Assembly: GCA_028708075.1 (NCBI GenBank) | Contig: JAQVZS010000010.1 | Span: 1-43,598 of the forward strand | Direction of reading: 5' to 3' | DNA from: Massilibacteroides sp. | Lineage (GTDB): Bacteria; Bacteroidota; Bacteroidia; Bacteroidales; Tannerellaceae | Length of the DNA: 43,598 nt | Part shown: positions 17,261 to 25,300 of the stretch, piece by piece | How positions within the stretch are numbered: the first letter of the stretch is position 1 | Layout: each line of letters opens with the position of its first letter | Notes under the pieces: generated by a model | The model's input: only the letters and a program-made list of their open reading frames with translations | Databases searched by the model: none | Told to the model about the DNA's origin: nothing | Made by a program: the position numbers and the translations under genes

Positions 17261-19024
17261 ATGCGTACACCGAATCTTCAATATTTGTATTTGCAAAAGC
17301 CCATAACTCTTGTGGTTTTTTTGTGTATAATCTCGATCCTTCCCTGGATTATTTTAGGGGATTTTTCGACGAAAGGAGAACCCCGGGAAGCGGCTGTTGC
17401 CATTTCTATGCTAAACTCCGGGAATTGGATTCTACCGCATGTGTACGCTCAGGAGTTTGCTTATAAACCGCCTTTAGCGCATTGGTTGATGGCTTTGTTT
17501 TCTTATCCACAGGGGTATGTTTCTGAATTTACATCTCGGCTTCCGTCTGCTATTGCTTTTTGTATATTGATCGCTTCTACGCTGATGTTTTTCGGAAAGC
17601 GAATCAAATTTCAACAGGCTTTCATTTCCGTTTTGTTCCTGTTGACTTGCTTAGAGATACATCGGGCAGGAATGACTACACGGGTGGATATGTTGTTAAG
17701 TATGTTTATCGTGTTGGGTTTATACCGACTTTTTACGTGGGAGGATAATATGCATCTGAAAGGATTGCCTGTGGTTATCCCTTTTTTGTTTAGCTGTGCT
17801 ATTCTGACGAAAGGACCTGTAGGGTTGATTCTTCCTTTGCTTGTATTTGGTGTGTATTTGCTGATTCTGAATAAATATGATTTGCTGACTGTTTTTAAAT
17901 CGTTGTTTTATGTTGGGGTAGCTTCCTCGTTTTTACCGCTGTTATGGTATATTGCTGCCTGGAAACAGGGAGGTGATAATTTTCTGAATCTGGTGCTGGC
18001 GGAGAATTTCGGACGTTTTTTTAGTTTAGATGGGTTGAGTATACGATATAATTTAGGACATGAAAATGGGATTTGGTATAATTTCCAAACTTTACTCGCC
18101 GGTTTTATCCCGTGGACTTTATTGTTTGTTTTTTCGTTGTTCGGGATCCGGTGGAGCAAATCGTCCCAATCGTTGAAAGAAAGATTACGAAGCTTGTGGA
18201 TTCGTTTTCGTTCGCAGGATAAAGTGGTTGTGTTTAGTGCGGTTGCGGTGATGTGCGTTTTTTTCTTCTATTCGATACCATCCAGTAAACGGAGTGTTTA
18301 TTTAATCCCGGCTTATCCGTTTATCGCTTTGTTCCTAGTTCAATATGTTCTTTATTTGACAGAGTACCGACGTTTGGTGACACGCTTTTTTGCTGGTTTT
18401 TTGGTGACGCTGATTAGTCTGGTTTTGTTTGTTTTATCTTTAGTGATGGTCGGGGGGATTGATCTGGAGGTAATTGTCGGCTCATTTACGACGCGTGAGA
18501 GTACGCTTGAGATCGTACGCGTTTTATCTCAGGTGTTTACTTCACCTTCCGGACTTACGATTGTTATATTACTTCTCAATCTTGTGGCTGTCATTACTGT
18601 TTGGTATCAATTATTTAAAAAAATCAATATTAAAATTTTGTATGCAACGATCGCAATGACGTTTGCTGTGAATATGTTGATTGATGGAGTTGTAATGCTG
18701 AATCTAAGGAAAGCGACTTCTTCACGTTCGTTTGCAGAACAAATTATGAAAGCGTATCCGTTGAATGAAGAAAACGTGTATGTGACGAATAATTTATTGA
18801 AATATCCGAATCTGTATGGAATGAACTTTTATATGGGAAACCTGTTTCATGATATAGATTTGGAAAGCCCAGAATCCGGATATTTATTAGTCCCGGCGAA
18901 AAGTGCTGATGCAGTTATAAAAGAATATGGAAGCCGGTATGAATTTGTTCATCTGACTTCCACATCCAATTATATCGCTGATGTACGTGATAAAATAGTC
19001 TTGTACAGTTTCTGGCGTAAATAA
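17261..19024 (+). CDS. ArnT-like GT-C glycosyltransferase (family 39/83), membrane
   Basis: 587 aa integral membrane protein with about 11-12 predicted hydrophobic helices, then a soluble C-terminal region of ~90 residues. The first periplasmic loop carries the acidic catalytic motif TKGEPREA (~44-51) and YKPPLAHW (~68-75), as in ArnT/PMT_2 enzymes that move a sugar from an undecaprenyl-phosphate carrier to lipid A or protein. The TSRLPSA segment is also typical of the family. It starts 9 nt after the ATPase-DUF4435 gene, so the two are probably co-transcribed. Substrate is unknown; lipid A modification or protein O-glycosylation are the main possibilities. It ends 4 nt from a convergent gene. 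Confidence 0.85.
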   Translation: MRTPNLQYLYLQKPITLVVFLCIISILPWIILGDFSTKGEPREAAVAISMLNSGNWILPHVYAQEFAYKPPLAHWLMALFSYPQGYVSEFTSRLPSAIAFCILIASTLMFFGKRIKFQQAFISVLFLLTCLEIHRAGMTTRVDMLLSMFIVLGLYRLFTWEDNMHLKGLPVVIPFLFSCAILTKGPVGLILPLLVFGVYLLILNKYDLLTVFKSLFYVGVASSFLPLLWYIAAWKQGGDNFLNLVLAENFGRFFSLDGLSIRYNLGHENGIWYNFQTLLAGFIPWTLLFVFSLFGIRWSKSSQSLKERLRSLWIRFRSQDKVVVFSAVAVMCVFFFYSIPSSKRSVYLIPAYPFIALFLVQYVLYLTEYRRLVTRFFAGFLVTLISLVLFVLSLVMVGGIDLEVIVGSFTTRESTLEIVRVLSQVFTSPSGLTIVILLLNLVAVITVWYQLFKKINIKILYATIAMTFAVNMLIDGVVMLNLRKATSSRSFAEQIMKAYPLNEENVYVTNNLLKYPNLYGMNFYMGNLFHDIDLESPESGYLLVPAKSADAVIKEYGSRYEFVHLTSTSNYIADVRDKIVLYSFWRK

Positions 19025-19028
19025 AACG

Positions 19029-19835
19029 TTATTTCAATTCTTTGATTTTGATGTTACGGAATGCAACTTCATCTCCATGGTCTTGGAGGAGGATATGTCC
19101 TTCTTTGGCTTCTCCGAACAGTCCATCTTCATTGTAAGCAGGTGCTGCATATTTACTGTGCTTTACCAATTCTTTGAATTCGGCACTTCTGCGTTCGTAC
19201 TCAAGAACTTTTACTCCGTTTAACCAATGTTCGACGTGATTGTTCGGAAAAACTTTAATGAGAGCCGTATTCCATTCGCCTACGCCATTGAAATGTACCT
19301 TTTCGCTTTTTTTCATGTCATATAAACTGGATAGCGTGCGACTGCCTGGATAGGTCGTGTATAATTTGGCGTCCGGATGTTTGGCATCGTCTAAAATCTG
19401 AAATTCCAAACCATAGGCCGAACCTTTTTGCTTTTCTTTTTCAGTTACGAAATATTTGATACCACTGTTTGCTCCTTCGGTAATTTTAAAATCTACACTT
19501 AATTCGAATGTCGAATAGTTCCCGTTTGTGACAATATCGCCGCCGTTTGTCGATTCGCTACCGTCTGATTTATGGACGATCAGTTGTTCGTTGTTAACCG
19601 ACCAGCCATGTTCGGGAAATGCTTCTTTATGTGCTCCTCGCCATCCATTGGTGGTTTTTCCGTCGAACAGTAAAATCCAACCATCGGCTTTTTCTTGTTC
19701 TGTCAGTTGATTAACGATTTCTGTAACCGGAGTTGTCACGGATTCGACGGCTGGTTCCGCTTTCTGTGCATTTTTCCCGCTGCAACCGTAAAGGAATACG
19801 GTGCCAATTGCGACCATTGTGAATAGTGTTTTCAT
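19029..19835 (-). CDS. DUF1080 (3-keto-disaccharide hydrolase-like) lipoprotein
   Basis: 268 aa. Lipoprotein signal peptide with Cys18 (LYGC), a ~25-residue linker, then a concanavalin-like DUF1080/PF06439 domain beginning at GWILLFDGKTTNGWRG and ending in EVAFRNIKIKEL, both hallmarks of the family. Family members act on 3-keto-glycosides or related polysaccharide fragments, often together with Gfo/Idh/MocA oxidoreductases such as the one at 5239. The anchored form places it in the periplasm or outer membrane. It is a single-gene unit, convergent with the glycosyltransferase and divergent from the HAD gene. A TATCTTTG element on the minus strand (19870-19877) fits its promoter. Confidence 0.88.
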   Translation of the reverse strand: MKTLFTMVAIGTVFLYGCSGKNAQKAEPAVESVTTPVTEIVNQLTEQEKADGWILLFDGKTTNGWRGAHKEAFPEHGWSVNNEQLIVHKSDGSESTNGGDIVTNGNYSTFELSVDFKITEGANSGIKYFVTEKEKQKGSAYGLEFQILDDAKHPDAKLYTTYPGSRTLSSLYDMKKSEKVHFNGVGEWNTALIKVFPNNHVEHWLNGVKVLEYERRSAEFKELVKHSKYAAPAYNEDGLFGEAKEGHILLQDHGDEVAFRNIKIKELK

Positions 19836-19869
19836 TTTTTAAATCAGATTTATATATTGTGTACGCCCA

Positions 19870-19929
19870 CAAAGATAGAAGTTTTTAGTGATATGAAAAG
19901 AAAATTATGGAAATAACAGGGTATCTTTG
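19870..19929. promoter_or_regulatory. Divergent promoter elements, DUF1080 gene / HAD gene
   Basis: TATCTTTG occurs on the minus strand at 19870-19877 (35 nt before the DUF1080 ATG) and on the plus strand at 19922-19929 (15 nt before ATG 19945). Both are perfect TAnnTTTG elements. The plus element covers the TTG at 19927, ruling that codon out as a start for the HAD gene. Confidence 0.55.
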
Positions 19930-19944
19930 GCAAAAAAATGTCAG

Positions 19945-20592
19945 ATGAAAGATTTAAAAATTGCACTTTTTGACTTTGATGGGGTAGTTGTGGATACCGA
20001 ACCAGTTTACGATTTGTTTTGGAATGACGCCAGTCTACGTTATGGAACCGGTATTGAACATTTTGCGCAGGTGATCAAGGGAACGACTTTGCCAGCTATA
20101 TTAGAGACTTATTTTGCTGATCGTTCTGAAGAGTTTAAACAGATGGTAGTCGCTGAATCAATGGCGTTCGAACGGACAATGCCACTTCCTCCTATGCCCG
20201 GTTCTATTGCGTTTCTTCGTTTGTTGAAGGAAAATAATGTCAAAATGGGATTAGTGACCAGTTCGGATGATGTTAAAGTCCGTCGTGCTTTTCAGGAATT
20301 AAATTTGGAAGGACTGTTCGATACCGTGGTTACGGCAGATCGGATTACGCGGGGTAAACCAGATCCTGCCTGTTATCTCCTGGCGGCGAAAGATTTGAAT
20401 GTCTTACCAGCTCAATGTCTTGTTTTTGAAGATTCTTTCGCTGGTATTCAAGCTGGAACAGATGCTGGTATGCGTGTTATAGCCCTCAGTACGACCAACC
20501 CTGTTGAACAGTTACTTACTAAGGCCTATGAAGTTATACCAGGTTTTGAAGGTTTAACTTTCAACGATTATCTTGTCTGGAGTTGCAATTAA
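19945..20592 (+). CDS. HAD-IA hydrolase, beta-phosphoglucomutase-like
   Basis: 215 aa from ATG 19945. An upstream in-frame TTG (19927) was rejected because it lies inside the promoter -7 element. HAD motif I is FDFDGVVVDTE with nucleophile Asp10 and Asp12. Motif II is the Thr/Ser in VTSSDDV, motif III the Lys in GKPDP, and motif IV FEDSFAG. A helical cap lies between motifs I and II. This is the layout of beta-phosphoglucomutases and sugar-phosphate phosphatases. Whether it is a mutase or a phosphatase cannot be settled by eye. Its TAA and the TAA of the convergent minus gene share the palindrome TTAA at 20589-20592. Confidence 0.85.
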   Translation: MKDLKIALFDFDGVVVDTEPVYDLFWNDASLRYGTGIEHFAQVIKGTTLPAILETYFADRSEEFKQMVVAESMAFERTMPLPPMPGSIAFLRLLKENNVKMGLVTSSDDVKVRRAFQELNLEGLFDTVVTADRITRGKPDPACYLLAAKDLNVLPAQCLVFEDSFAGIQAGTDAGMRVIALSTTNPVEQLLTKAYEVIPGFEGLTFNDYLVWSCN

Positions 20593-21233
20593 ATGATTTG
20601 CAGCTTAATTCCGAATGCTAAACTCAGGTAATCCTTGGGTTTTAGATAACGGTTCTCTATGGCATTAATAAGATATAAATCGCATGTACTCAACTCATAG
20701 AAAAAGGAGATTGATTTGGCAAACATGTTCTGTCTTTTAAATTTATAGGTAATACGCTCTCCAACGAAAGCGTGGATTCGTATTTTAGTTGAAAACGTAT
20801 AATAACCTTTCGGGTATCGGTCTGGATTTTTTACCCAAAAATCGTCGTCAAAAAGAGTGTTGAGAAATAGTCCGCAATTTAAAGGTTGAAAATAAAAATT
20901 TTCTCCTAAATCAATTTTCCAAGGAAGATAGTTTTGTTTTAATGTAAATGTGGCCATCGCGTGACGGTCTGTATTTCGGGGAACAAGCCCAAATAGGGCG
21001 TCTGTTTCCCAATGTCCTTTACCATAATTCCAGCCTACACCGGCAGAGACCACGCCGATAGAGCCGGCAAATTGTGTTTTAATATAGCGTGGAATCAGCT
21101 TATTCCAAAAAGTGACACAAGGAAATGTCACTTCTTCCTGTTCCGTTTTTTCTGTTTTTTGAGCATATGCCAGTCCCGGAGCAATTAACAGCAAGAAAAG
21201 AAGGAACTTCCGTTTAATATTCAATTTCTTCAT
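20589..21233 (-). CDS. Outer-membrane beta-barrel-like protein at the end of the inositol-lipid cluster
   Basis: 214 aa with a signal peptide (LAYA|Q around residue 24). The mature part alternates polar and aromatic residues with repeated predicted strands (e.g. GSIGVVSAGVGWNYGKG, TDALFGLVPRN, FALTLKQ-like pattern, DYLSLAFGIKLQII) and ends in a strand, as expected for a small outer-membrane barrel. I do not recognise a named family. It overlaps the metallophosphoesterase gene by 20 nt, so it is the last gene of the seven-gene minus-strand cluster. A role in handling or exporting inositol lipids is a guess from position. Confidence 0.65.
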   Translation of the reverse strand: MKKLNIKRKFLLFLLLIAPGLAYAQKTEKTEQEEVTFPCVTFWNKLIPRYIKTQFAGSIGVVSAGVGWNYGKGHWETDALFGLVPRNTDRHAMATFTLKQNYLPWKIDLGENFYFQPLNCGLFLNTLFDDDFWVKNPDRYPKGYYTFSTKIRIHAFVGERITYKFKRQNMFAKSISFFYELSTCDLYLINAIENRYLKPKDYLSLAFGIKLQII

Positions 21234-22020
21234 AGGTGTAACTGTCTGGTGTTATTGTAAAAAGCAAATAGCCACGTTTCCCCATCGTTGTACAGCCGTA
21301 ATATAATATGCCATCGTTAAACAAGTCTCTAACTTTGAAATTATGTTCATGTCCATGTAAACAAAACATAAGTGAAGGAGCTCTCTTAATGACTTCCTGG
21401 AAAATTATTTTGACGTTGTTATTGAATTGTTCGTTCCCAGGAGGAGCATGCATAGCGACAATGGTTCTTGTATTGCGTGTCGAATCGCCAATTTCATTAT
21501 AGATAAAGTTGAAATCCGGAATCGGATGGCTGTAATCGTATTCGATCGAATTAGTGTTAAGACAGATAAATTTAATATTACCAGCAATGAAAGAAAAGTT
21601 TTCTTCGCCATACATCTTTTTGAAAACCTGGTCCCCATTCCCAATAATATCGTGGTTCCCAATTAATGCAACATATGGAACTTTCAATTTAGATAAAATA
21701 CGATGTGCCCATTCAAATTCTTTTTTTAATCCAAAATCAGCCAAATCACCACCATGCAGAATAAAGTCTACATTCTCTATTTTGTCGTTAAAAAGATGCA
21801 CAAAATCTTCCGTCTCATCGTAACTTCGTTGTGTATCGCTGATCATGATAAAACGGATTGTATCTTTATTCTGACATAAAGCTTCTATTTTCTCTATGTT
21901 TTTCCGGTTGATGTCCGTTTCCGTGCCGGAAGATAATCGTCCGTCGTACGGATGATAATCGATTAGGTCGCAAGCCGTCAATAAACCGAATAAAAGAGTT
22001 ATATAAACAATTCTGATCAT
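21214..22020 (-). CDS. Calcineurin-like metallophosphoesterase lipoprotein
   Basis: 268 aa. Lipoprotein signal peptide with Cys17 (LLTAC). The two-metal phosphoesterase motifs appear in order: SDTQ (Asp62; the usual DxH is DxQ here), GGDLAD (Asp92), GNHD (121-124), AMHAPP and LHGHEH. The enzyme should act outside the inner membrane on a phosphomonoester or diester. It is 8 nt downstream of the HAD phosphatase gene and overlaps the barrel gene, so it is translated with the inositol-lipid genes. A phospholipid headgroup phosphatase or phosphodiesterase is plausible; the substrate is inferred from context only. Confidence 0.85.
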   Translation of the reverse strand: MIRIVYITLLFGLLTACDLIDYHPYDGRLSSGTETDINRKNIEKIEALCQNKDTIRFIMISDTQRSYDETEDFVHLFNDKIENVDFILHGGDLADFGLKKEFEWAHRILSKLKVPYVALIGNHDIIGNGDQVFKKMYGEENFSFIAGNIKFICLNTNSIEYDYSHPIPDFNFIYNEIGDSTRNTRTIVAMHAPPGNEQFNNNVKIIFQEVIKRAPSLMFCLHGHEHNFKVRDLFNDGILYYGCTTMGKRGYLLFTITPDSYTYEEIEY

Positions 22021-22028
22021 TAAAGTCT

Positions 22029-22754
22029 TTATGAGAGTAAATAAGTTCTTAGTTCGAGGAAATCGGAAATGATTACGTCTGCTTTTTCATTTCCCTTATA
22101 TTCTTCCCAACCTATATTTTTTAACCAGATAGTCTGACATCCTAAAGAGGTTGCTGGGATAATGTCTTTGTCGTAGGAATCTCCGATAACCACCACATTT
22201 TCCGCATTCATATTCAGTTGTTTCACTCCCAACCGAAAAATTTCCGGATCTGGTTTTCTCACTCCGACGACAGCTGATTCAATAATTTTATCGAAAAAGC
22301 TGTCCAGCCTAAAGTCCCTGAGTACCGATTCTATATTCCCGTAAAAATTAGAGACCAGTACTAACGGATATTTATGTGCAAGTTCTTGGATAACTTGCCT
22401 TGCGTTCGTCGTTTTTTCTCGTGCAAAGCTATAGCACCATTCTGCTATGGCTTGTGATGTATCTTCACTAAAACAGTTTTCCGTTAATTTATTATTATCC
22501 TGCAACCATTGCATCTGTATACCTGTTTTAATACGTAACATATCTCTGAATGTATGGTTGGGTTGTATAAAAGGATTTTTGGCAAGCGTGCGTTCTCCAT
22601 AAACATAAGCTTCACGGAAAACTTCTTTTGAAATAGGCACCATATACATTTCGTATGCAGACCAAATTATTTCTGCCCAATGTATTCCATTACTGTCAAT
22701 GGTTCCTCCATAATCAAGCAGAATCCCTTTTACTTGTTTTAAATCCTTCATCAC
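22029..22754 (-). CDS. HAD phosphatase, candidate phosphatidylinositol-phosphate phosphatase
   Basis: 241 aa HAD-IA hydrolase. Motif I is LLDYGGTID: nucleophile Asp14 with Gly16 where most phosphatases have a second Asp. Motif II is the Ser of LVSNF, motif III the Lys in VRKPDP, motif IV GDSYDKD. It starts one nucleotide after the stop of the CDP-alcohol phosphatidyltransferase gene. In the Bacteroides thetaiotaomicron inositol-lipid locus a phosphatase follows PIP synthase and removes the 3-phosphate from phosphatidylinositol-phosphate to give phosphatidylinositol; this gene occupies that position. The assignment rests on gene order and fold. Confidence 0.8.
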   Translation of the reverse strand: MMKDLKQVKGILLDYGGTIDSNGIHWAEIIWSAYEMYMVPISKEVFREAYVYGERTLAKNPFIQPNHTFRDMLRIKTGIQMQWLQDNNKLTENCFSEDTSQAIAEWCYSFAREKTTNARQVIQELAHKYPLVLVSNFYGNIESVLRDFRLDSFFDKIIESAVVGVRKPDPEIFRLGVKQLNMNAENVVVIGDSYDKDIIPATSLGCQTIWLKNIGWEEYKGNEKADVIISDFLELRTYLLS

Positions 22755-22755
22755 T

Positions 22756-23673
22756 TCATTTTTCTTTTAAAATTTCAATTCGAAAAATCTCACAGAATTT
22801 TTCGTGTGTCCTAACCATGTAGATTAACATCATATTCAAAATTGTAATTTCAAACACGAAATAAAGCCATGGCATATCAATAAAGAGACTGGCGAATAAC
22901 GCAATTACGCGGGTGTTAAAGGAAAGCATGTTCGTGTATTTCATCAAAGGAAGACTTTTAGTACGAAAAGCCTGACGAAAGGAATTAGGTATTATCCCTT
23001 TATATACATCTTCTACAGATTTCATCATTTCTTGAAACTGGGGAGTATTTTTTTCTTGTCTTTTCGTATAGTTCAGATAGAAAAAGCTAAAGAGTTTATA
23101 TATAAACTCTTTACGCCAAGATAATTGATAATAATCATTTTTTAGTTTGTTTGATTTTGACAGTTCACTGCCCGATTCTCCTTTTAAAAATAGAAGATGA
23201 ATGTTTCGGTAATAGTCAGCCATCGCGGCTTGTTTGCTGTGAAAAAAACCAGTTGCAGCCGCTAAAATCCAAATACTGATGCCCCAATCCGGTGTAAGTC
23301 GAAGACAGATTGCAGCATAGATGCTGATAAACCATAAGTCGCCGCATGTACCATCCAGAATACGTCCCAATTCACTTTTTTTTCCTGTCATCCGCGCCAG
23401 TTGACCATCTGCGCTATCGTATGAATTTGCCCAAATCAATAATAACATACCAACTACGTTGATCTTCACATCATCAAAATAAAAACAAACGCCAGAAGCT
23501 ATTCCGATAAAAATAGATGCAATAGTGACTGCATTTGGCGAAATATTCAATTTATTAAAGAGTAGGGCCCATTGATAACCAATCGGACGATAAAAATGGA
23601 TATCGATAAATTCTTCCGTATCCAAAGATTTCAATGTCGATTCAAATCCTTTATTATTATTATTCGCTTTCAT
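22756..23673 (-). CDS. CDP-alcohol phosphatidyltransferase, likely phosphatidylinositol-phosphate synthase
   Basis: 305 aa membrane enzyme with several hydrophobic helices. The CDP-alcohol transferase signature is at residues 86-112: D86-SA-D89-G90-QL-A93-R94, eight residues, G103, RIL, D107, GTCG, D112. The last spacing is D(x)4D where the textbook motif is D(x)3D. It should transfer a phosphatidyl group from CDP-diacylglycerol to an inositol phosphate, or use CDP-inositol as donor. Flanking genes supply inositol phosphate (MIPS) and a nucleotidyltransferase, so both routes are conceivable. Its stop overlaps the ATP-grasp start region by one base on the other side and abuts the HAD gene. Confidence 0.88.
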   Translation of the reverse strand: MKANNNNKGFESTLKSLDTEEFIDIHFYRPIGYQWALLFNKLNISPNAVTIASIFIGIASGVCFYFDDVKINVVGMLLLIWANSYDSADGQLARMTGKKSELGRILDGTCGDLWFISIYAAICLRLTPDWGISIWILAAATGFFHSKQAAMADYYRNIHLLFLKGESGSELSKSNKLKNDYYQLSWRKEFIYKLFSFFYLNYTKRQEKNTPQFQEMMKSVEDVYKGIIPNSFRQAFRTKSLPLMKYTNMLSFNTRVIALFASLFIDMPWLYFVFEITILNMMLIYMVRTHEKFCEIFRIEILKEK

Positions 23674-24530
23674 TAGTCGGTTATCAAACTATAAATACGT
23701 TTAGCGATAAATGGCGCCGCCTCATTTCGGCAGGGAGCAAAGCTTGGCCAATCGTTAAAATCGATCAGGTGAATATCTCCTTCTTCTGTAATGATACAAT
23801 CTCCTCCATAGATGTTTACATTTAGAACTTCTCCGGCTTGTGAACAAATTTGTTTTAATTTGTTTTCATCGAAAGGAATACCCTTGGCTGTCCCGTTGAT
23901 TTGCTCAAGTCCAAATTTACTGTGATGTATGCTTGAAGGATAAAACCAAAAAAAGAAATCGGTATTTTTCACGCCATAGAATTTAATCAGATCACCAACC
24001 AAATGTTCATTAACTACTGCTGTTTTTATGCCTCTGATAGCATATTCTTTTAATATACTTTTTGCCTCTTGTATGTGTCGCACGTATGTCACATCTTCGC
24101 GGTGGATAGCATGAAAATCTCCCCGCTTAATCCAGCAATTACCAAATCCGCTTGCCAATAATTTTTCTTCAGGATCTTCATCTGTTCTTAAATACAAACT
24201 GCATGGATGGGGAATATTGTTCCTGATTAATAAGCGAGTCATTTTTTCCCGTGTACAATTCTCAATTCCGTAGGCTGAATTCACTACTTTGCAGCCGGTA
24301 TCCTCCATTTGTTGTAACACGTGGATGGATTGCCATTCACGTACCATATTAAATATTGTTGTTTCTTTTACATTCCCCAGAATCAAATCGGTTTCCGTAT
24401 ATTTATGTACCACACATCCCATTTTTTCCAAGTGTTCCGCTGTCAGATTAAATATTGCAGCGTCATTACCGATATGATTGGGCGAGAATTTGTCTCTTCT
24501 GCAAATCCCGGCTACAGTTATCTTTGTCAT
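23673..24530 (-). CDS. ATP-grasp protein, possibly inositol-phosphate-kinase-like
   Basis: 285 aa. The fold is ATP-grasp: an N-terminal pre-ATP domain, then FGNCWIKRGDFHAI (Lys for ATP phosphates, ~128-140), NEHLVGDLIKFYGV (~190-203) and the metal-binding C-terminal GGDCIITEEGDIHLIDFND(W)PSF with the D...DxN pattern. The 'V(G)DLIKFYGV' and 'IDFNDWPSF' stretches resemble both RimK-type ligases and inositol 1,3,4-trisphosphate 5/6-kinases (ITPK), which are themselves ATP-grasp proteins. Placement between MIPS/nucleotidyltransferase and the phosphatidyltransferase makes an inositol- or inositol-phosphate-directed kinase attractive. That is inference; an amino-acid ligase is the alternative. Confidence 0.7.
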   Translation of the reverse strand: MTKITVAGICRRDKFSPNHIGNDAAIFNLTAEHLEKMGCVVHKYTETDLILGNVKETTIFNMVREWQSIHVLQQMEDTGCKVVNSAYGIENCTREKMTRLLIRNNIPHPCSLYLRTDEDPEEKLLASGFGNCWIKRGDFHAIHREDVTYVRHIQEAKSILKEYAIRGIKTAVVNEHLVGDLIKFYGVKNTDFFFWFYPSSIHHSKFGLEQINGTAKGIPFDENKLKQICSQAGEVLNVNIYGGDCIITEEGDIHLIDFNDWPSFAPCRNEAAPFIAKRIYSLITD

Positions 24531-24535
24531 TCCTT

Positions 24536-25237
24536 TTATTTAGTTTTCAGAAAATATTCTGCTTTTTGTATGTCTTCCGCATGGTCTACATCAATAATTT
24601 TTGAAAAAGGATATGCTTTTAGTTTTAATCCTTCCTGTATTAAATAACGTTGATAGTTCCGCATGCGAAACATGCCTGATGCAATAGCTTTTTCCAACAG
24701 ACCGATTGCGTTTTGCTTCAGGCAATAGATACCTCCAGATACATACTTGTATTCTTTTTCGTTGGTATCATAAAAATTGTGGATGGTGAATTCATCGTTC
24801 ACATTCACATAGAGTGGTTTTTCGTCGTCAATAAAATCCGTGACGGCCATTAGTCCGTCAAAAGAGCCTTCTTTTATAAAGGTTTTAATATATTCTTCAA
24901 ATTCTATTTCTTGAAAGATAGTGTCTACCGTTGTGAGACAAAATTTATCACCCCGTATAAATTTACTTAGTTCATAAAAGCTATGCATAGAACTCGGCGT
25001 GCTTTTTATCAAGACATTTATAGGGAGATCTCTCGCTAATGCTTTAATATGTTTTTGTACTTCTTCCATTTCTTCATTGACAATGATATGAATGGAAGAG
25101 GCTTTATTCTTCATAAAAATAGCGATCAGTCGATCGATCAGCGCTGTTCCCTGTAGACGGATCAAAGGTTTCGGACATTTTATCCCTTCTTGCACTAAGC
25201 GTGAACCTTCGCCGGCTGCAATTATTGCATAATCCAT
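24536..25237 (-). CDS. Sugar/inositol-phosphate nucleotidyltransferase
   Basis: 233 aa NTP-transferase. The N-terminal pyrophosphorylase motif AAGEGSRL (~7-14) and KCPKPLI (~20-26) bind the NTP. TTVDT (~103) holds the metal-binding Asp, and the C-terminal IIDVDHAEDI is typical of MobA-like or IPCT-like nucleotidyltransferases. In archaea and thermophiles, inositol-1-phosphate cytidylyltransferase (IPCT) makes CDP-inositol. With MIPS 63 nt upstream and a phosphatidyltransferase downstream, this gene is a good candidate for CDP-inositol formation here. It lies 5 nt before the ATP-grasp gene. Nucleotide and sugar specificity cannot be read directly. Confidence 0.82.
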   Translation of the reverse strand: MDYAIIAAGEGSRLVQEGIKCPKPLIRLQGTALIDRLIAIFMKNKASSIHIIVNEEMEEVQKHIKALARDLPINVLIKSTPSSMHSFYELSKFIRGDKFCLTTVDTIFQEIEFEEYIKTFIKEGSFDGLMAVTDFIDDEKPLYVNVNDEFTIHNFYDTNEKEYKYVSGGIYCLKQNAIGLLEKAIASGMFRMRNYQRYLIQEGLKLKAYPFSKIIDVDHAEDIQKAEYFLKTK

Positions 25238-25300
25238 AAAACCAGTTATTTCGTTTTTTAAGCAGGCAAAGATACAAATCTTGCCTGCTTAAAAAATTAA

